A stretch of 64,000 nt of DNA. Source: Prevotella sp. Lineage in GTDB: Bacteria; Bacteroidota; Bacteroidia; Bacteroidales; Bacteroidaceae. The notes below the pieces were generated by a model. It did no database searches. It had not been told where the DNA came from and saw only the letters and a list, made by a program, of their open reading frames with translations. The stretch lies in contig JAJPYN010000019.1 of NCBI GenBank assembly GCA_021204905.1, positions 124,001-188,000 on the forward strand. The letters are read 5' to 3'. The position numbers and the translations under genes were made by a program. Positions 1 to 10,167 of this stretch are shown here, one piece after another. Numbering within the stretch: the stretch's first letter is position 1; every line of letters begins with the position of its first letter.

Positions 1-1553
1 GGCTTGATTTCGGTGCCTTTGCTGCCGGCGAACACTTTTTCTTCGAGATATTCGGCGAGGGAGAGGCTGCTTTTTACTTCGAAGAGCGGCAGTTCCTGCA
101 AGGCCGATGCGCCGGGATTACCTTTATTTATTGCATACGCCGCGAGGATTGCTATGCCCCATGCGCCGCCCTCGCCCGCCGTTGCCATCACCGAGATCGG
201 CGAATTGAGTGCTGCAGCAAGTACGCGCTGGCCCACGCCTTTTGTTTTGAACAGGCCGCCGTGCGCGGTGATTTTGTCGACGGCCACATGCTCGCTGTTG
301 AAGAGGATGTCGTTGCCGAGTTTGAGTACGCCGACGGAGGCATAGAGGTGCGCGCGGATGAGGTTGGCGAGGCTGAAATTGTCGTTTGCCGAGCGCAGGA
401 ACAAGGGTCGCCCGTCGGAGAGGCCCGCCACGGGTTCGCCGGAGATGAAGTTGTACGCCACGAGTCCTCCGCAGTCGGCATCGCCCGTCATAGCGTGGTT
501 GTAGAGCCGGCTGTAAATTTCGTCCATATCGACTGGCACGCCGAGCAGCTCCTGATATTCTTTGAATACGCTTACCCACGCATTCAGGTCGGATGTACAG
601 TTGTTGCAGTGGACCATCGCCACGGGACTGCCGTCGGGCGTGGTAACGATGTCTATCGCCTCGTATGGCTTCGACAGGGCTTTCTCCAACACTATCATCG
701 AGAACGACGATGTGCCTGCCGAGACGTTACCCGTGCGGGGACGCACCGCATTCGTGGCAGCCATGCCCGTTCCGGCGTCTCCCTCCGGCGGACAAAGCGG
801 TATGCCGGGCTGCAGATGTCCGGAGGTATCGAGCTTTTTCGCGCCGTCGGGCGTAAGGCACCCCGCGTTATCGCCGGCGAGAAGTATCTTCGGGAGGATG
901 GTTTTAAGGTTCCAAGGGATGCCTTTTTCTTCGGTTAAGCGGCTGAATTTCTCCAACATCGCGATGTCATACGTCTTCGATGCCGTGTCGACAGGCATCA
1001 TCCCTGACGCGTCGCCGATACCCAGCACGCGCTGCCCGGTGAGTTGCCAGTGGACGTAACCGGCGAGTGTGGTGAGGTAATCGATATTGTTCACGTGCTC
1101 CTCGCCGTCGAGAATGGCTTGGTAGACGTGGGCTATACTCCACCGCAGGGGGATGTTAAACCCGAACAAATCCGACAGTTCCGCCGCCGCGCGTCCCGTG
1201 TTGGTGTTGCGCCACGTGCGGAACGGGACGAGCAACAGTCCGTCCTTATCGAACGGCATATATCCGTGCATCATCGCGCTGATGCCTATCGCCGCAAGTT
1301 TTTCCAACTCCACGCCGTATTGTTCCGCGACGTCTTGCCGCAGAGAAGCGTAGCAGTCTTGCAGTCCGCTCCATATTGCGTCGATGCTGTATGTCCACAG
1401 TCCGTCGACTAATTGGTTCTCCCACGTGTGGCTGCCCTGCGCTATCGGGCGGTGTTCAGAGTCGATCAGCACCGCCTTGATGCGTGTCGACCCGAACTCT
1501 ATGCCGAGTACGGCACGTCCGGAAGTGATTGTTTGTTTCGCGTCTGAAGCCAT
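1..1553 (-). CDS. FGGY-family carbohydrate kinase, probable L-ribulokinase/xylulokinase (3' end beyond window)
   Basis: Manual reverse-strand translation from ATG at 1553: [46 protein letters not shown]..., open to the window edge; FGGY kinase N-terminus; adjacent to araA/araD. Missing from the supplied ORF track because it runs off the edge. Confidence 0.88.
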   Translation of the reverse strand, partial: MASDAKQTITSGRAVLGIEFGSTRIKAVLIDSEHRPIAQGSHTWENQLVDGLWTYSIDAIWSGLQDCYASLRQDVAEQYGVELEKLAAIGISAMMHGYMPFDKDGLLLVPFRTWRNTNTGRAAAELSDLFGFNIPLRWSIAHVYQAILDGEEHVNNIDYLTTLAGYVHWQLTGQRVLGIGDASGMMPVDTASKTYDIAMLEKFSRLTEEKGIPWNLKTILPKILLAGDNAGCLTPDGAKKLDTSGHLQPGIPLCPPEGDAGTGMAATNAVRPRTGNVSAGTSSFSMIVLEKALSKPYEAIDIVTTPDGSPVAMVHCNNCTSDLNAWVSVFKEYQELLGVPVDMDEIYSRLYNHAMTGDADCGGLVAYNFISGEPVAGLSDGRPLFLRSANDNFSLANLIRAHLYASVGVLKLGNDILFNSEHVAVDKITAHGGLFKTKGVGQRVLAAALNSPISVMATAGEGGAWGIAILAAYAINKGNPGASALQELPLFEVKSSLSLAEYLEEKVFAGSKGTEIK

Positions 1554-1557
1554 ATCG

Positions 1558-3087
1558 TCAGCAGAGAGCTTTATTCAACATATAATATACCTCGTTAGTG
1601 CGCAGCTCTTTTTTCAGCTCGCCGATGGTGGTATGCTTGCCGATGTGCACTATCTCGATACCCGCTATCTCGGCATAGTCCTCCCAATACTCCGCCGTCA
1701 GGTCGTAGGAGAACGCCGAGTGGTGTGTTCCGCCGGCGAGAATCCACGCTCCCGCTCCCGTCTCAAAGTCGGGCTGCGGTATCCACAGCGCGGAAGCGAC
1801 GGGCAGTTTTGGCAGGGGACGCGGCTTGATACATTCCACGTCGTTGACTATCAGGCGGAAGCGGTTGCCGAGATCCACCACCGTCGCCGTGCAGCCAAAG
1901 CCCTCCTTGGAGGTGAAGACGAGGCGTGCGGTGAGGCTCTTCCGTATGCCGATGCCGAGGAAATGCACCTCGAGACGCGGCTTATCGGCGGCAATAAGGG
2001 GACAAACCTCCAACATGTGGGCTTGCAGAATGGCACTCTGCTTGCCCGCGAAGTTGAGAGTGTAGTCCTCCAAGAACGAGCAACCGCCCGTCAAACCTTG
2101 ATTCATCACCCACACCGAGCGATAAAGCGCCGCCGTCTTCCAGTCGCCCTCCGCGCCGAAACCATAGCCCTCAGCCATCAGACGCTGCGAGGCGAGACCG
2201 GGTATCTGGTCGAAATGGCTGCCGTCAGTCTGCCCGAGGTCGTCGAAGTTCGTGGTGAAGCCTTTCGCGCCTTTATCCTTTAATATTGCCCGCAGCGCGA
2301 GTTCCGCTTTCGCCGAGTTCCATATCTTTTTATATTCCTCCGTGTTCGGATCTTCGAGAGCCGTGTCGTGGTCGTAGAGGGAGAAATAAACGGCGACGAG
2401 AGAACTGACATCCTCGTCCTTAACAGCCTTGTGATAGTCCATCAGTTCCGACACGGGACAGTAGTCGACATGGTAGCCGAGCCGCTGCTCCGCCTCCACT
2501 TTGTCGCCGTCGGTTACCGCCACGTTGTTCATCTGATCGCCGAAACGGAGGATGAGCATATCCCTGCTGTCCGCCCACGCGGCACACACACGCATCCACA
2601 CGGCTATTTTCCGTTGTGTCGAAGAGTCCTTCCAGTAGCCCACAACCACCTTGCGGCGTATGCGCATTCGCGTACAGATATGCCCGAACTCGCGGTCGCC
2701 GTGTGCCGACTGGTTGAGGTTCATAAAGTCCATATCCATCGTCTCCCACGGGATTTCCTCGTTGTACTGGGTGTGTAAGTGTAGCAGCGGCTTGTTCAGT
2801 TGTTGCAAACCGTGAATCCACATCTTTGCGGGCGAGAACGTGTGCATCCATGTTATAACGCCTATACAGCGGTCATCGTTGTTCGCTGCCCTGAAAATGT
2901 CCTCTACCTCCTTAGAGGAGTTGGCGGTCCCCTTGTAGATTACCTTCACCGGCAGCCTGCCGGAGGAGTTCAGTTCACTTACCATTGCGCCCGAGTGAGC
3001 GTCGACGGCAACGACCGCATCGCCGCCGTAAAGAAGTTGTGCGCCCGTTACGAACCACACTTCGTATTGGTTGAAAGCCTGTTCCAT
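1558..3087 (-). CDS. araA: L-arabinose isomerase
   Basis: ORF 1558..3129; likely start [21 protein letters not shown]; AraA-like throughout ([25 protein letters not shown]). Confidence 0.95.
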   Translation of the reverse strand: MEQAFNQYEVWFVTGAQLLYGGDAVVAVDAHSGAMVSELNSSGRLPVKVIYKGTANSSKEVEDIFRAANNDDRCIGVITWMHTFSPAKMWIHGLQQLNKPLLHLHTQYNEEIPWETMDMDFMNLNQSAHGDREFGHICTRMRIRRKVVVGYWKDSSTQRKIAVWMRVCAAWADSRDMLILRFGDQMNNVAVTDGDKVEAEQRLGYHVDYCPVSELMDYHKAVKDEDVSSLVAVYFSLYDHDTALEDPNTEEYKKIWNSAKAELALRAILKDKGAKGFTTNFDDLGQTDGSHFDQIPGLASQRLMAEGYGFGAEGDWKTAALYRSVWVMNQGLTGGCSFLEDYTLNFAGKQSAILQAHMLEVCPLIAADKPRLEVHFLGIGIRKSLTARLVFTSKEGFGCTATVVDLGNRFRLIVNDVECIKPRPLPKLPVASALWIPQPDFETGAGAWILAGGTHHSAFSYDLTAEYWEDYAEIAGIEIVHIGKHTTIGELKKELRTNEVYYMLNKALC

Positions 3088-3103
3088 AGTGTTTTTTATT
3101 TTG

Positions 3104-3793
3104 TTATTTCTTCTGTCCGTAATAAGCATTCGGTCCGTGTTTGCGGCTGAAATGTTTCTCTATGAGCAGCGGGTTCATAGTTAAAGACGGGTTGATTGTC
3201 AGCGCGAGGTACGCCATTTTAGCCACCTGCTCCATCACGACGGCATTGTGCACCGCGTCAGCAGCATCCTTTCCCCAAGCGAACGGTCCGTGATTCTTCA
3301 CCAGCACGCCCGGTGTATGCACGGGATTCAGCCCCTCGAAGCGACGCACTATCACGTTGCCCGTCTCCGCCTCGTAAGCTCCCTCGACCTCCTCGCGCGT
3401 CATGTCGGCGGTGCAAGGTATGTCTTTGTAGAAGTAGTCGGCGTGTGTCGTGCCGATGTTCGGGATGTCCTTGCCCGCCTGAGCCCACGCCGTAGCGTAT
3501 GTCGAGTGGGTGTGCACCACGCCGCCGATGCCCTCGAATGCCTTATATAATATAAGATGTGTCGGCGTGTCGGACGACGGACGGAGCGTTCCCTCCACTA
3601 TCTTGCCGTCCAAATCCACCACTACCATATCCTCCGCCGTCATCTCGTCGTAGCTGACACCGCTCGGCTTAATCACCACCAAGCCCGTCGTGCGGTCGAT
3701 GGCGGAGACGTTACCCCAAGTGAAAATCACAAGCCCGTGCCGCACGAGGTCGAGATTGGCACGCAATACTTTCTCTTTAAGTTCTTCCAACAT
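3104..3793 (-). CDS. araD: L-ribulose-5-phosphate 4-epimerase
   Basis: [34 protein letters not shown]...; class II aldolase/epimerase; operon context. Confidence 0.95.
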   Translation of the reverse strand: MLEELKEKVLRANLDLVRHGLVIFTWGNVSAIDRTTGLVVIKPSGVSYDEMTAEDMVVVDLDGKIVEGTLRPSSDTPTHLILYKAFEGIGGVVHTHSTYATAWAQAGKDIPNIGTTHADYFYKDIPCTADMTREEVEGAYEAETGNVIVRRFEGLNPVHTPGVLVKNHGPFAWGKDAADAVHNAVVMEQVAKMAYLALTINPSLTMNPLLIEKHFSRKHGPNAYYGQKK

Positions 3794-3820
3794 ATCTCTT
3801 ATAGGAAATAATTGTATCTT

Positions 3821-5509
3821 TTACCAGAAATAGATATAGAATGCGACGGTGATTGCCACGATTATCACACTGTTGATGACATCCCATCGCGTCCAGCTGG
3901 CGCGTGTGGCGGCAATCTGCTCCGGCGTTGACGTGCCGAAGACGAGTCCGCGTATCTTCTCCTCCGACGGAGCCTTTGTGAGCATACTGACGATGATTAC
4001 GACGAGGCAACAGAATATGAGCATCACGCCGCAGAAGTAGAGCCAGTTGAAGTCGTAGAACACTGCCTTGAACCAATTATCACTCGCGTCGGTAGCGTTA
4101 CTATAATATACCTTCGCTCCGAGCCGCGTCAGACCGATGATAATACCCGACATCAAGCCCCACATACCGCCTTTCGCCGATGCACGCTTCCAGCAGATGC
4201 CGAGCAAGAACGCCGCAGCGATGCCCGGTGCAAGGACGCTCTGCACATCCTGCAGGTAATTATACAGCACGTTGCCCACACTGCGCATTACCGGTATCCA
4301 CAATATGCCGAGCAGGACGATAACCACCGTTGCCACCTGCCCGATACGGACGAGCGACTTCTCCGATGTCTGCGGGCGCAGCTTCTTATAGAAATCAATC
4401 GTGAACAACATCGCCGAGGAGTTGAACAGAGATGCTAACGAGCTCATCAGCGCGGCAAGGATACCGCACACGACAAGTCCCTTCACGCCCGCCGGCAACA
4501 GCTTTGCCACCAACGTCGGGAATGCCGCGTCGCTCATCGCAACACCGTTAGCGTCAACGGGGAGGAACGTTCCGCCGTTCTTGACGTTCAGCGCATAGGC
4601 AATCATACCGGGAATAAGGAAGATGAATACCGGCAATAGTTTGAGGTACGCGCCGAAGATTGTACCCCTGCGGGCTTCCCTCTCGTTTTTTCCCGACAGT
4701 ACGCGCTGTACGATATATTGGTCGGTGCACCAGTACCAGAAACCGATTACAGCACTTCCGACGAGTGCTCCGAGCCACGGATAGTCGGGGTCGCGCAAGT
4801 CGCGAATGAGGTCTGTCATGTGGTCGCCGTAGTCGTTCACGGGCTGTATGCGGCAAATCTCAAGCACTTGATCCCAGCCGCCGACGGCTTTCAACCCCAG
4901 TACGAGGATGATGACGGAGCCGAGCAGCAGGATGGGAGTCTGCAGCACAGACGTGTAGAGCACGCTTTTCATGCCGCCGATGATGGTGTATATTGCGGTA
5001 ATCACCACCAAACCGATTGCCGCAATCCAGAAGAAATCGACGCCCCACAACTCTTTTATGCCGAACACCTGTTGGAAGACGAGCCCCCCGGCATAGACCG
5101 TTACCGCCACTTTCGTCAGCACGTAGCTAATCAGAGAAATGACCGAGAGGATTGTGCGGCTCTCTTTGTTGTAGCGCCGCTCGAGGAACTCCGGCATTGT
5201 GTAGACCATCGAGCGGGTGTAGAACGGCACGAAGACCCAGCCCAAGATAAGTATCATCCAGCCCTGTATCTCCCAGTGAGCCATCGCCATCCCCGACGAG
5301 GCGCCCGCTCCGGCAAGTCCGATGAGGTGCTCTGATCCGATGTTCGACGCGAAAATGGACGCGCCGATGGCAATCCACGTGGCGTCGCGACCGCCGAGAA
5401 AATAATCCGTAGATGTGCTGTTCTTCTTGCTCAGCACATAAACAACGACCCCAATCAGCGCAATGCAGAACACGCCGATGACAATCCAATCAAGTGATCC
5501 CATAAACAA
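3821..5509 (-). CDS. Sodium:solute symporter (SSS family), probable Na+/arabinose (sugar) transporter
   Basis: 562 aa, multiple TM segments, SGLT-like motifs (GASIFASNIGSEHLIGLAGAGA); first gene of the ara operon. Confidence 0.9.
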   Translation of the reverse strand: MFMGSLDWIVIGVFCIALIGVVVYVLSKKNSTSTDYFLGGRDATWIAIGASIFASNIGSEHLIGLAGAGASSGMAMAHWEIQGWMILILGWVFVPFYTRSMVYTMPEFLERRYNKESRTILSVISLISYVLTKVAVTVYAGGLVFQQVFGIKELWGVDFFWIAAIGLVVITAIYTIIGGMKSVLYTSVLQTPILLLGSVIILVLGLKAVGGWDQVLEICRIQPVNDYGDHMTDLIRDLRDPDYPWLGALVGSAVIGFWYWCTDQYIVQRVLSGKNEREARRGTIFGAYLKLLPVFIFLIPGMIAYALNVKNGGTFLPVDANGVAMSDAAFPTLVAKLLPAGVKGLVVCGILAALMSSLASLFNSSAMLFTIDFYKKLRPQTSEKSLVRIGQVATVVIVLLGILWIPVMRSVGNVLYNYLQDVQSVLAPGIAAAFLLGICWKRASAKGGMWGLMSGIIIGLTRLGAKVYYSNATDASDNWFKAVFYDFNWLYFCGVMLIFCCLVVIIVSMLTKAPSEEKIRGLVFGTSTPEQIAATRASWTRWDVINSVIIVAITVAFYIYFW

Positions 5510-5563
5510 TTCATCGTTTTTAATTATCGTTCAAGGCCGCGACAGTTGCCGGCGGACTATTTG

Positions 5564-5571
5564 CAAAGATA
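5564..5571 (-). promoter_or_regulatory. Putative Bacteroidetes -7 element (TATCTTTG) upstream of the ara operon
   Basis: Reverse complement of caaagata matches TAnnTTTG; no clear -33 TTTG. Confidence 0.45.
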
Positions 5572-5644
5572 ATATTTTTTTCGCCGCCGACGGAAAGATA
5601 TTCAGCTAAAAATCAGGCCGGTGAAAGCGCAAAACATCGGTTAC

Positions 5645-5685
5645 AAAAAAAGGGATGCGCCGCGCTGACACATCCCCTTTTTACT
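5645..5685 (-). terminator. Rho-independent terminator downstream of the secreted-protein gene
   Basis: Reverse strand: GGGATG-TGTCAGCGCGGCG-CATCCC followed by TTTTTTT; roughly bidirectional (AAAAAAA on the other side). Confidence 0.75.
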
Positions 5686-5689
5686 TCGC

Positions 5690-5790
5690 AAATGCCTTTT
5701 TATTACAAATGCTTTATTTTGCAAATGCTTTATTTTACAAATGCTTTATCTCGCAAATGCCTTATCTCACAAATGCCGGTTTATTTCACA
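5690..5790. repeat. Degenerate ~16-17 bp tandem repeat (CAAATGCTTTATTTTG-type) at the 3' end of the 5781..7487 gene
   Basis: Plus strand: gcaaatgccttttta / ttacaaatgctttatttt / gcaaatgctttatttt / acaaatgctttatctc / gcaaatgccttatctc / acaaatgccggtttatttcacaag; about 6 units. Confidence 0.9.
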
Positions 5791-7487
5791 AGCACCTTCT
5801 TGCCGTCCTTCACCACGAGACCCTTCGTGCTGTCGCTCACGCGCTGGCCCGCGAGGTTGTACGTGCCGGCATACTTCGTCTTTGCTACCTGCTCCGGATA
5901 AGCGAGCACGCTGTTGATGCCGCTGGGCACTTCCGCGTTGCCCTGAATGATGATGACAGGCTGCGAGTCGGTGTAGCCCGCGCCGGTGAAATAAAGGACT
6001 GCGCTGCGACCTTCCATGTCCGACGGCAGTGCCTCCGTTTGGAACTCGATGAGGTAGTAACCGTAGTCGGAAAAGTCGTAAACGTTCTGGCCGGTGATCC
6101 AGTCGTTCTCCTCGTCGGTGTTCTGGGTAGTGATGTAAGAATAGTTCTCGTTGCCGTCCTCATCTTCCCAGTCGCGCACCGTCTCTACATAGACCGCGCC
6201 GAGGTTGTAATCGCTGTCTTCCATGCCGTAGGTGTTGCAGGTCTTGCCGTCGTCGGACATTTGGAGGATGGAGTAACCCGTAAAGCTGGTGTAGTCGTCC
6301 CAATAAAGCTCGTCCTCAGCCATAATCTTATCCATCATGCCGTTGAAAACGGGGCTCATGGCAAGGCCTTCATACCTCAGCTCAATCTCCTCGCCGTCGG
6401 AGGATATGCAATCGAGGAATATGTCGCCGTACTCGTTCTCGGGCAGGTAGGACATATCGTCGCATTCGTATTTCTGGAAGCCGGCCACGCCGAAGTCGAT
6501 GTTGGAATTGTCAAATCCCTCGATGATGATAGTTGACGGGTAGTCGATAGTGATAGGCTCGGTCATTTCGCCGAAGATTTCATCCGTTACCTTCTTGGTG
6601 AAGTTAAGGAAGCAGCAAGTGGTGGATGTTGAAGAGCCTGTTAACTGCACTGTCGCCCCTTCCGAGAAGTCGCCTTCACCTGCCGTGAGGGTCTCCATAA
6701 GTTTGCCGGTGTCGGTGTTGTAGATTTTCATTGTCACCATTGCACTATCCTTTGCTCCGACGCTGCCGTTGATGTTACCCATAACGTCGATGCTCTCGAC
6801 ATAAAGCGGCGATGCCGGTGCGGGGAACAGCTGGCCGACGCTTTCGCAGGTATAAGTTACGCCCTCATAGGTAACGGTGCCGGAACCTGTAAGATTGCCG
6901 TTATCCATTGACCCGAACACTGTCCATTCCTTGTTGTTGAAGAAGGCCATTTGGTCGATGTCATACGAAGCGAAGAGCATGCCCTCGTAGCCGCCGTATT
7001 CTGCGTCGAAATAGTAAGGATCCATCGTGTAATAGTCGGTCTTTGCCTGATCTCTCAACATCGGCGTATAGTAGCCGTAGCCCGGGTAGAGATAGGAGAA
7101 TTCAAAATCCGTCATCCCTGTGGTGTCATCCTCGAACTCATAGGTGCTGCTGTTGTAGAGCTGCCACGTTGAGGCCACGGTGGACATATTTGTATAGGCA
7201 TAGTTCTCTTCCCAAGCGGGAACGACGACGAAAGTCTGTATGTAGCTGTTCATCCCCTCATAAGTAGTTTCGTACATACTGCCTTCGGGCTTGGTGTAGT
7301 AGAGTCCCGTCTCTTGGGAGCGCGCGATGCCCTTGTTCACTGTCTCCGCCTTGTTGAGCACGGGAGCCTGCGCCTTCACCATCTTGGCGAAGTTGGCGGT
7401 CTTCATCCCTTCTTTGGAGACCTTCACTTGGGCAAACATAGCTGTTGACATCACTGCTGCCAACATGATAAGTAAAAATCGTTTCAT
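5781..7487 (-). CDS. Secreted protein with C-terminal sorting-like tail, last gene of the SusC/D locus
   Basis: Signal peptide MKRFLLIMLAAVMSTAMFAQ; C-terminus TYNLAGQRVSDSTKGLVVKDGKKVLVK typical of T9SS-like CTD tails. Confidence 0.8.
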   Translation of the reverse strand: MKRFLLIMLAAVMSTAMFAQVKVSKEGMKTANFAKMVKAQAPVLNKAETVNKGIARSQETGLYYTKPEGSMYETTYEGMNSYIQTFVVVPAWEENYAYTNMSTVASTWQLYNSSTYEFEDDTTGMTDFEFSYLYPGYGYYTPMLRDQAKTDYYTMDPYYFDAEYGGYEGMLFASYDIDQMAFFNNKEWTVFGSMDNGNLTGSGTVTYEGVTYTCESVGQLFPAPASPLYVESIDVMGNINGSVGAKDSAMVTMKIYNTDTGKLMETLTAGEGDFSEGATVQLTGSSTSTTCCFLNFTKKVTDEIFGEMTEPITIDYPSTIIIEGFDNSNIDFGVAGFQKYECDDMSYLPENEYGDIFLDCISSDGEEIELRYEGLAMSPVFNGMMDKIMAEDELYWDDYTSFTGYSILQMSDDGKTCNTYGMEDSDYNLGAVYVETVRDWEDEDGNENYSYITTQNTDEENDWITGQNVYDFSDYGYYLIEFQTEALPSDMEGRSAVLYFTGAGYTDSQPVIIIQGNAEVPSGINSVLAYPEQVAKTKYAGTYNLAGQRVSDSTKGLVVKDGKKVLVK

Positions 7488-7532
7488 TGTTTTCTCTTTT
7501 TGTTTTTATGTTAGTGAATGTTAAATGAATGA

Positions 7533-8879
7533 TCAGTTGAGGGTGAACACGAACCATGTGTTGCCGTCGGCGGAGGTCAGGCGCAGGTCGGTAAGGTCGA
7601 AGCGTGTCGTGGCGGCCTCGACGGTCATGCTTGTGCTCAGGGCGTCGAGCAGGCCCTTTATGCTCGGGATGGATGTGAGCACCGTTGCGCCTGTGCTGTC
7701 TGCCGGACCGGTGTACGCGAGCGTGCATACGTCGCCGTCGGTCTGATAGCTGAACTGATAGCCCACGGAGCCGGAGCGTCCGCTGCTGTTGCGGTAGTAG
7801 AGTGTGGCGAGCATGCCGTCGTCTTTCATCGACAGGCGCACATATTGCAAGGTGTATTTCATTGCGGAGAAGGCGCTGTACACCTCTTCGAACACGCTGC
7901 TTGCCGCGTCCGACATCTCCGACGTGCGGCGTATCTGCCATGTGCTGCCGTCCTGCATCTCGGAGAGGAAGAACTCGATCGGCACGGGTCCGCCAAGGGT
8001 GGTTGTCTCGTCGTCGGGGTCGATGAAGCAGTCTTGCTCCTCGTCGTAGACGAGCTCCTGCGTGGTGAAACCGTTAGGTGACTCAAACTCGTCGCGGAAG
8101 CGGAGGCAGTACTTGCCGTTGTGCTTCGTTACGAGGTAAGGGTGAAAGCTCTCGTTGGCGATGGCGTCGGTGCCGAACTCGTAGATGTTGGGTATGCCTG
8201 TCGACATGTCGTCCACTTCCATCTTGTCGCCGCCGACGGTGAGCAACAGGTAGTTGGGCGCCGACGATGAGAACATCGTGTTGTTGAAGTTGATCACGTC
8301 GTCGAGGTAAGCTTCGAAATCGGTGCCTTCCTCGAGCCGCGACAGGCGGATGTACATGCCGCGCTTCTTGCCTTTGAGCATTATGTATTCCGGCGCATCT
8401 TCTTCGGGCGCATCGACAACGATAAACTCATAATCGCCCTCGCAGCCGTAGCCTGTCTCGTCGGTGTCGGTGAAATCGATGTCCTCGGGGTCGGAGAAGG
8501 CGTGGATGCATTTGTTGTAGGAGTTGTATGTCAGCACCACGCCGTCGTCGGTAATCACTTCCCACGCCGAGGTGTCTTCAAGGTAGACGTTGCCGGAGAA
8601 ATCATTGTTCATCGCCACGCGCACGGAGCCGTCGGTGAAGAAGTTGTTCAGCAGGAGGTAGCCCAAGCCGTAGGGCGCTTCGGTGTCGTCGATGGCGTAA
8701 TATTCCATTGCCCATCCGCCGGGCGAGGACTCCAGCCTTGCCGTAGCGTCCGCCGCGCCCTGTGTGAGGCGTTCGGCTGCGGAGCCGGAGAAGATGTCGG
8801 CCTCTTCGTTGCTGCACCCGGCGAAGAGCATTGTCAAGGCGAGCAGTGCCAAGGCGTATGTTTTATGTTGCATATTCAT
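7533..8879 (-). CDS. DUF4302-like lipoprotein
   Basis: Lipobox LTMLFAGCSNEEADIFSGSAAERL; position after SusD and a zinc metallohydrolase lipoprotein; family assigned from memory. Confidence 0.75.
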   Translation of the reverse strand: MNMQHKTYALALLALTMLFAGCSNEEADIFSGSAAERLTQGAADATARLESSPGGWAMEYYAIDDTEAPYGLGYLLLNNFFTDGSVRVAMNNDFSGNVYLEDTSAWEVITDDGVVLTYNSYNKCIHAFSDPEDIDFTDTDETGYGCEGDYEFIVVDAPEEDAPEYIMLKGKKRGMYIRLSRLEEGTDFEAYLDDVINFNNTMFSSSAPNYLLLTVGGDKMEVDDMSTGIPNIYEFGTDAIANESFHPYLVTKHNGKYCLRFRDEFESPNGFTTQELVYDEEQDCFIDPDDETTTLGGPVPIEFFLSEMQDGSTWQIRRTSEMSDAASSVFEEVYSAFSAMKYTLQYVRLSMKDDGMLATLYYRNSSGRSGSVGYQFSYQTDGDVCTLAYTGPADSTGATVLTSIPSIKGLLDALSTSMTVEAATTRFDLTDLRLTSADGNTWFVFTLN

Positions 8880-8898
8880 AGTCGGTTTATGTCGTTTG

Positions 8899-10140
8899 TC
8901 AAGGTTGCAAAGCCTTGTATTGGTTCACTTGGTCGAGCAGCGTCTCCATAAGCGTCTCCGAGGGGTTGTCGTCCGCCGGACTGACGAGCGCGTTGATATA
9001 GTTGCCGTCGGCATCGAACACGAAATCGCCGTTGTCGTCGGTTACCCATTGTCTGCGCTGCACCTCGTCGCGAATCTCGTCGAGGTCGGCATTGAAATAG
9101 TCGGCGAGGTAGGTCTTGCACATGTCGAGCTTCTGCTCAATGATTGCCCTGCCGTCGATGCCGTCGGTCTCGAGGTAGACAATCTCGCCGTCGGAGGAGA
9201 GGATGGGGTTGTCGTCGGCATCGCGCTGGATGAGCTTGCGCTCGATGTTATACTGCGACGCCTTGCCTGAGGAGTACGACTCCACCGACATGTAATAGCC
9301 TATCGAGTCGCGGTTGGCCAAGCCTTGGTTCACCTTTGTCACGAGCGCATCGAACTCCGAAGCGTCGACGACGGTCTCTTCCCAGTCGTAGGAGGCGGTG
9401 TTGAGCAGCCCTTCCCACGTCTTGTAATCCTTGACGATATAGTTGGCGATGACCTCCACCCAGTCCTCGCTCGCCCCGGATGAGGCGTAGGTGGAGACGA
9501 ACCCGTGCGCGGCGCACACCGAGTCGGAGGCTGTGGACCAGTTGATGGCGTCGTACAGGCCGTTGGAAAGTATCTGGAACGACGTGGGGTAAGTGTAGTT
9601 CTGCGCGAGGATATGCGAGAACTCGTGGTGCATCGTCTTAAAGAATTTCTCGTTCATCTGGTCGATGTTTTCCACGTCGAGGTTGTTGGCGTTGTAGAGC
9701 GTTACCTTCAAGCCGCCTTCGGCATAACCGAGCGTCTCCGTACCCGACGAGGGGTTGTATGCCGGCGAGCCGATGACGTGGATGATGCGCGGGCTGTATG
9801 TTTTCAGGAAGTCGTCGCTGACGCATTTCTTATAAACGTCGTACCACAGGTATTTCGCCAGCACGGCCAGCTCGGTGCTCTTCTCGTAGGTGGCCGGCAC
9901 AAGGTTTTTCTGCATGTCCGAGCCGATGTCCTCCATCTTGTAGATATAGCGCAGGTTGTACGGTTCGAGGAAATTCACCTTGATGAACGTGTCGAGGGGG
10001 AAGGTGTACGACGAGCGGTCGAGGTAGTACTCCGTCGTGTCGAAGATGGATTCGGTGAAGTCGTCGTCGGAGCAGGCAATGAACCCAACCGGAAGCAGCA
10101 TCGCCGCCGCGAGAGCTATTATATGATGTTTTGCTTGCAT
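8899..10140 (-). CDS. Substrate import-associated zinc metallohydrolase lipoprotein (TIGR04549-like)
   Basis: Lipobox LLPVGFIACSDDD; HExxH in MHHEFSHILAQNYTYP; adjacent to SusD. Confidence 0.85.
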   Translation of the reverse strand: MQAKHHIIALAAAMLLPVGFIACSDDDFTESIFDTTEYYLDRSSYTFPLDTFIKVNFLEPYNLRYIYKMEDIGSDMQKNLVPATYEKSTELAVLAKYLWYDVYKKCVSDDFLKTYSPRIIHVIGSPAYNPSSGTETLGYAEGGLKVTLYNANNLDVENIDQMNEKFFKTMHHEFSHILAQNYTYPTSFQILSNGLYDAINWSTASDSVCAAHGFVSTYASSGASEDWVEVIANYIVKDYKTWEGLLNTASYDWEETVVDASEFDALVTKVNQGLANRDSIGYYMSVESYSSGKASQYNIERKLIQRDADDNPILSSDGEIVYLETDGIDGRAIIEQKLDMCKTYLADYFNADLDEIRDEVQRRQWVTDDNGDFVFDADGNYINALVSPADDNPSETLMETLLDQVNQYKALQP

Positions 10141-10167
10141 ATATTCTGTTTTATGTCGTTGTCCTTG

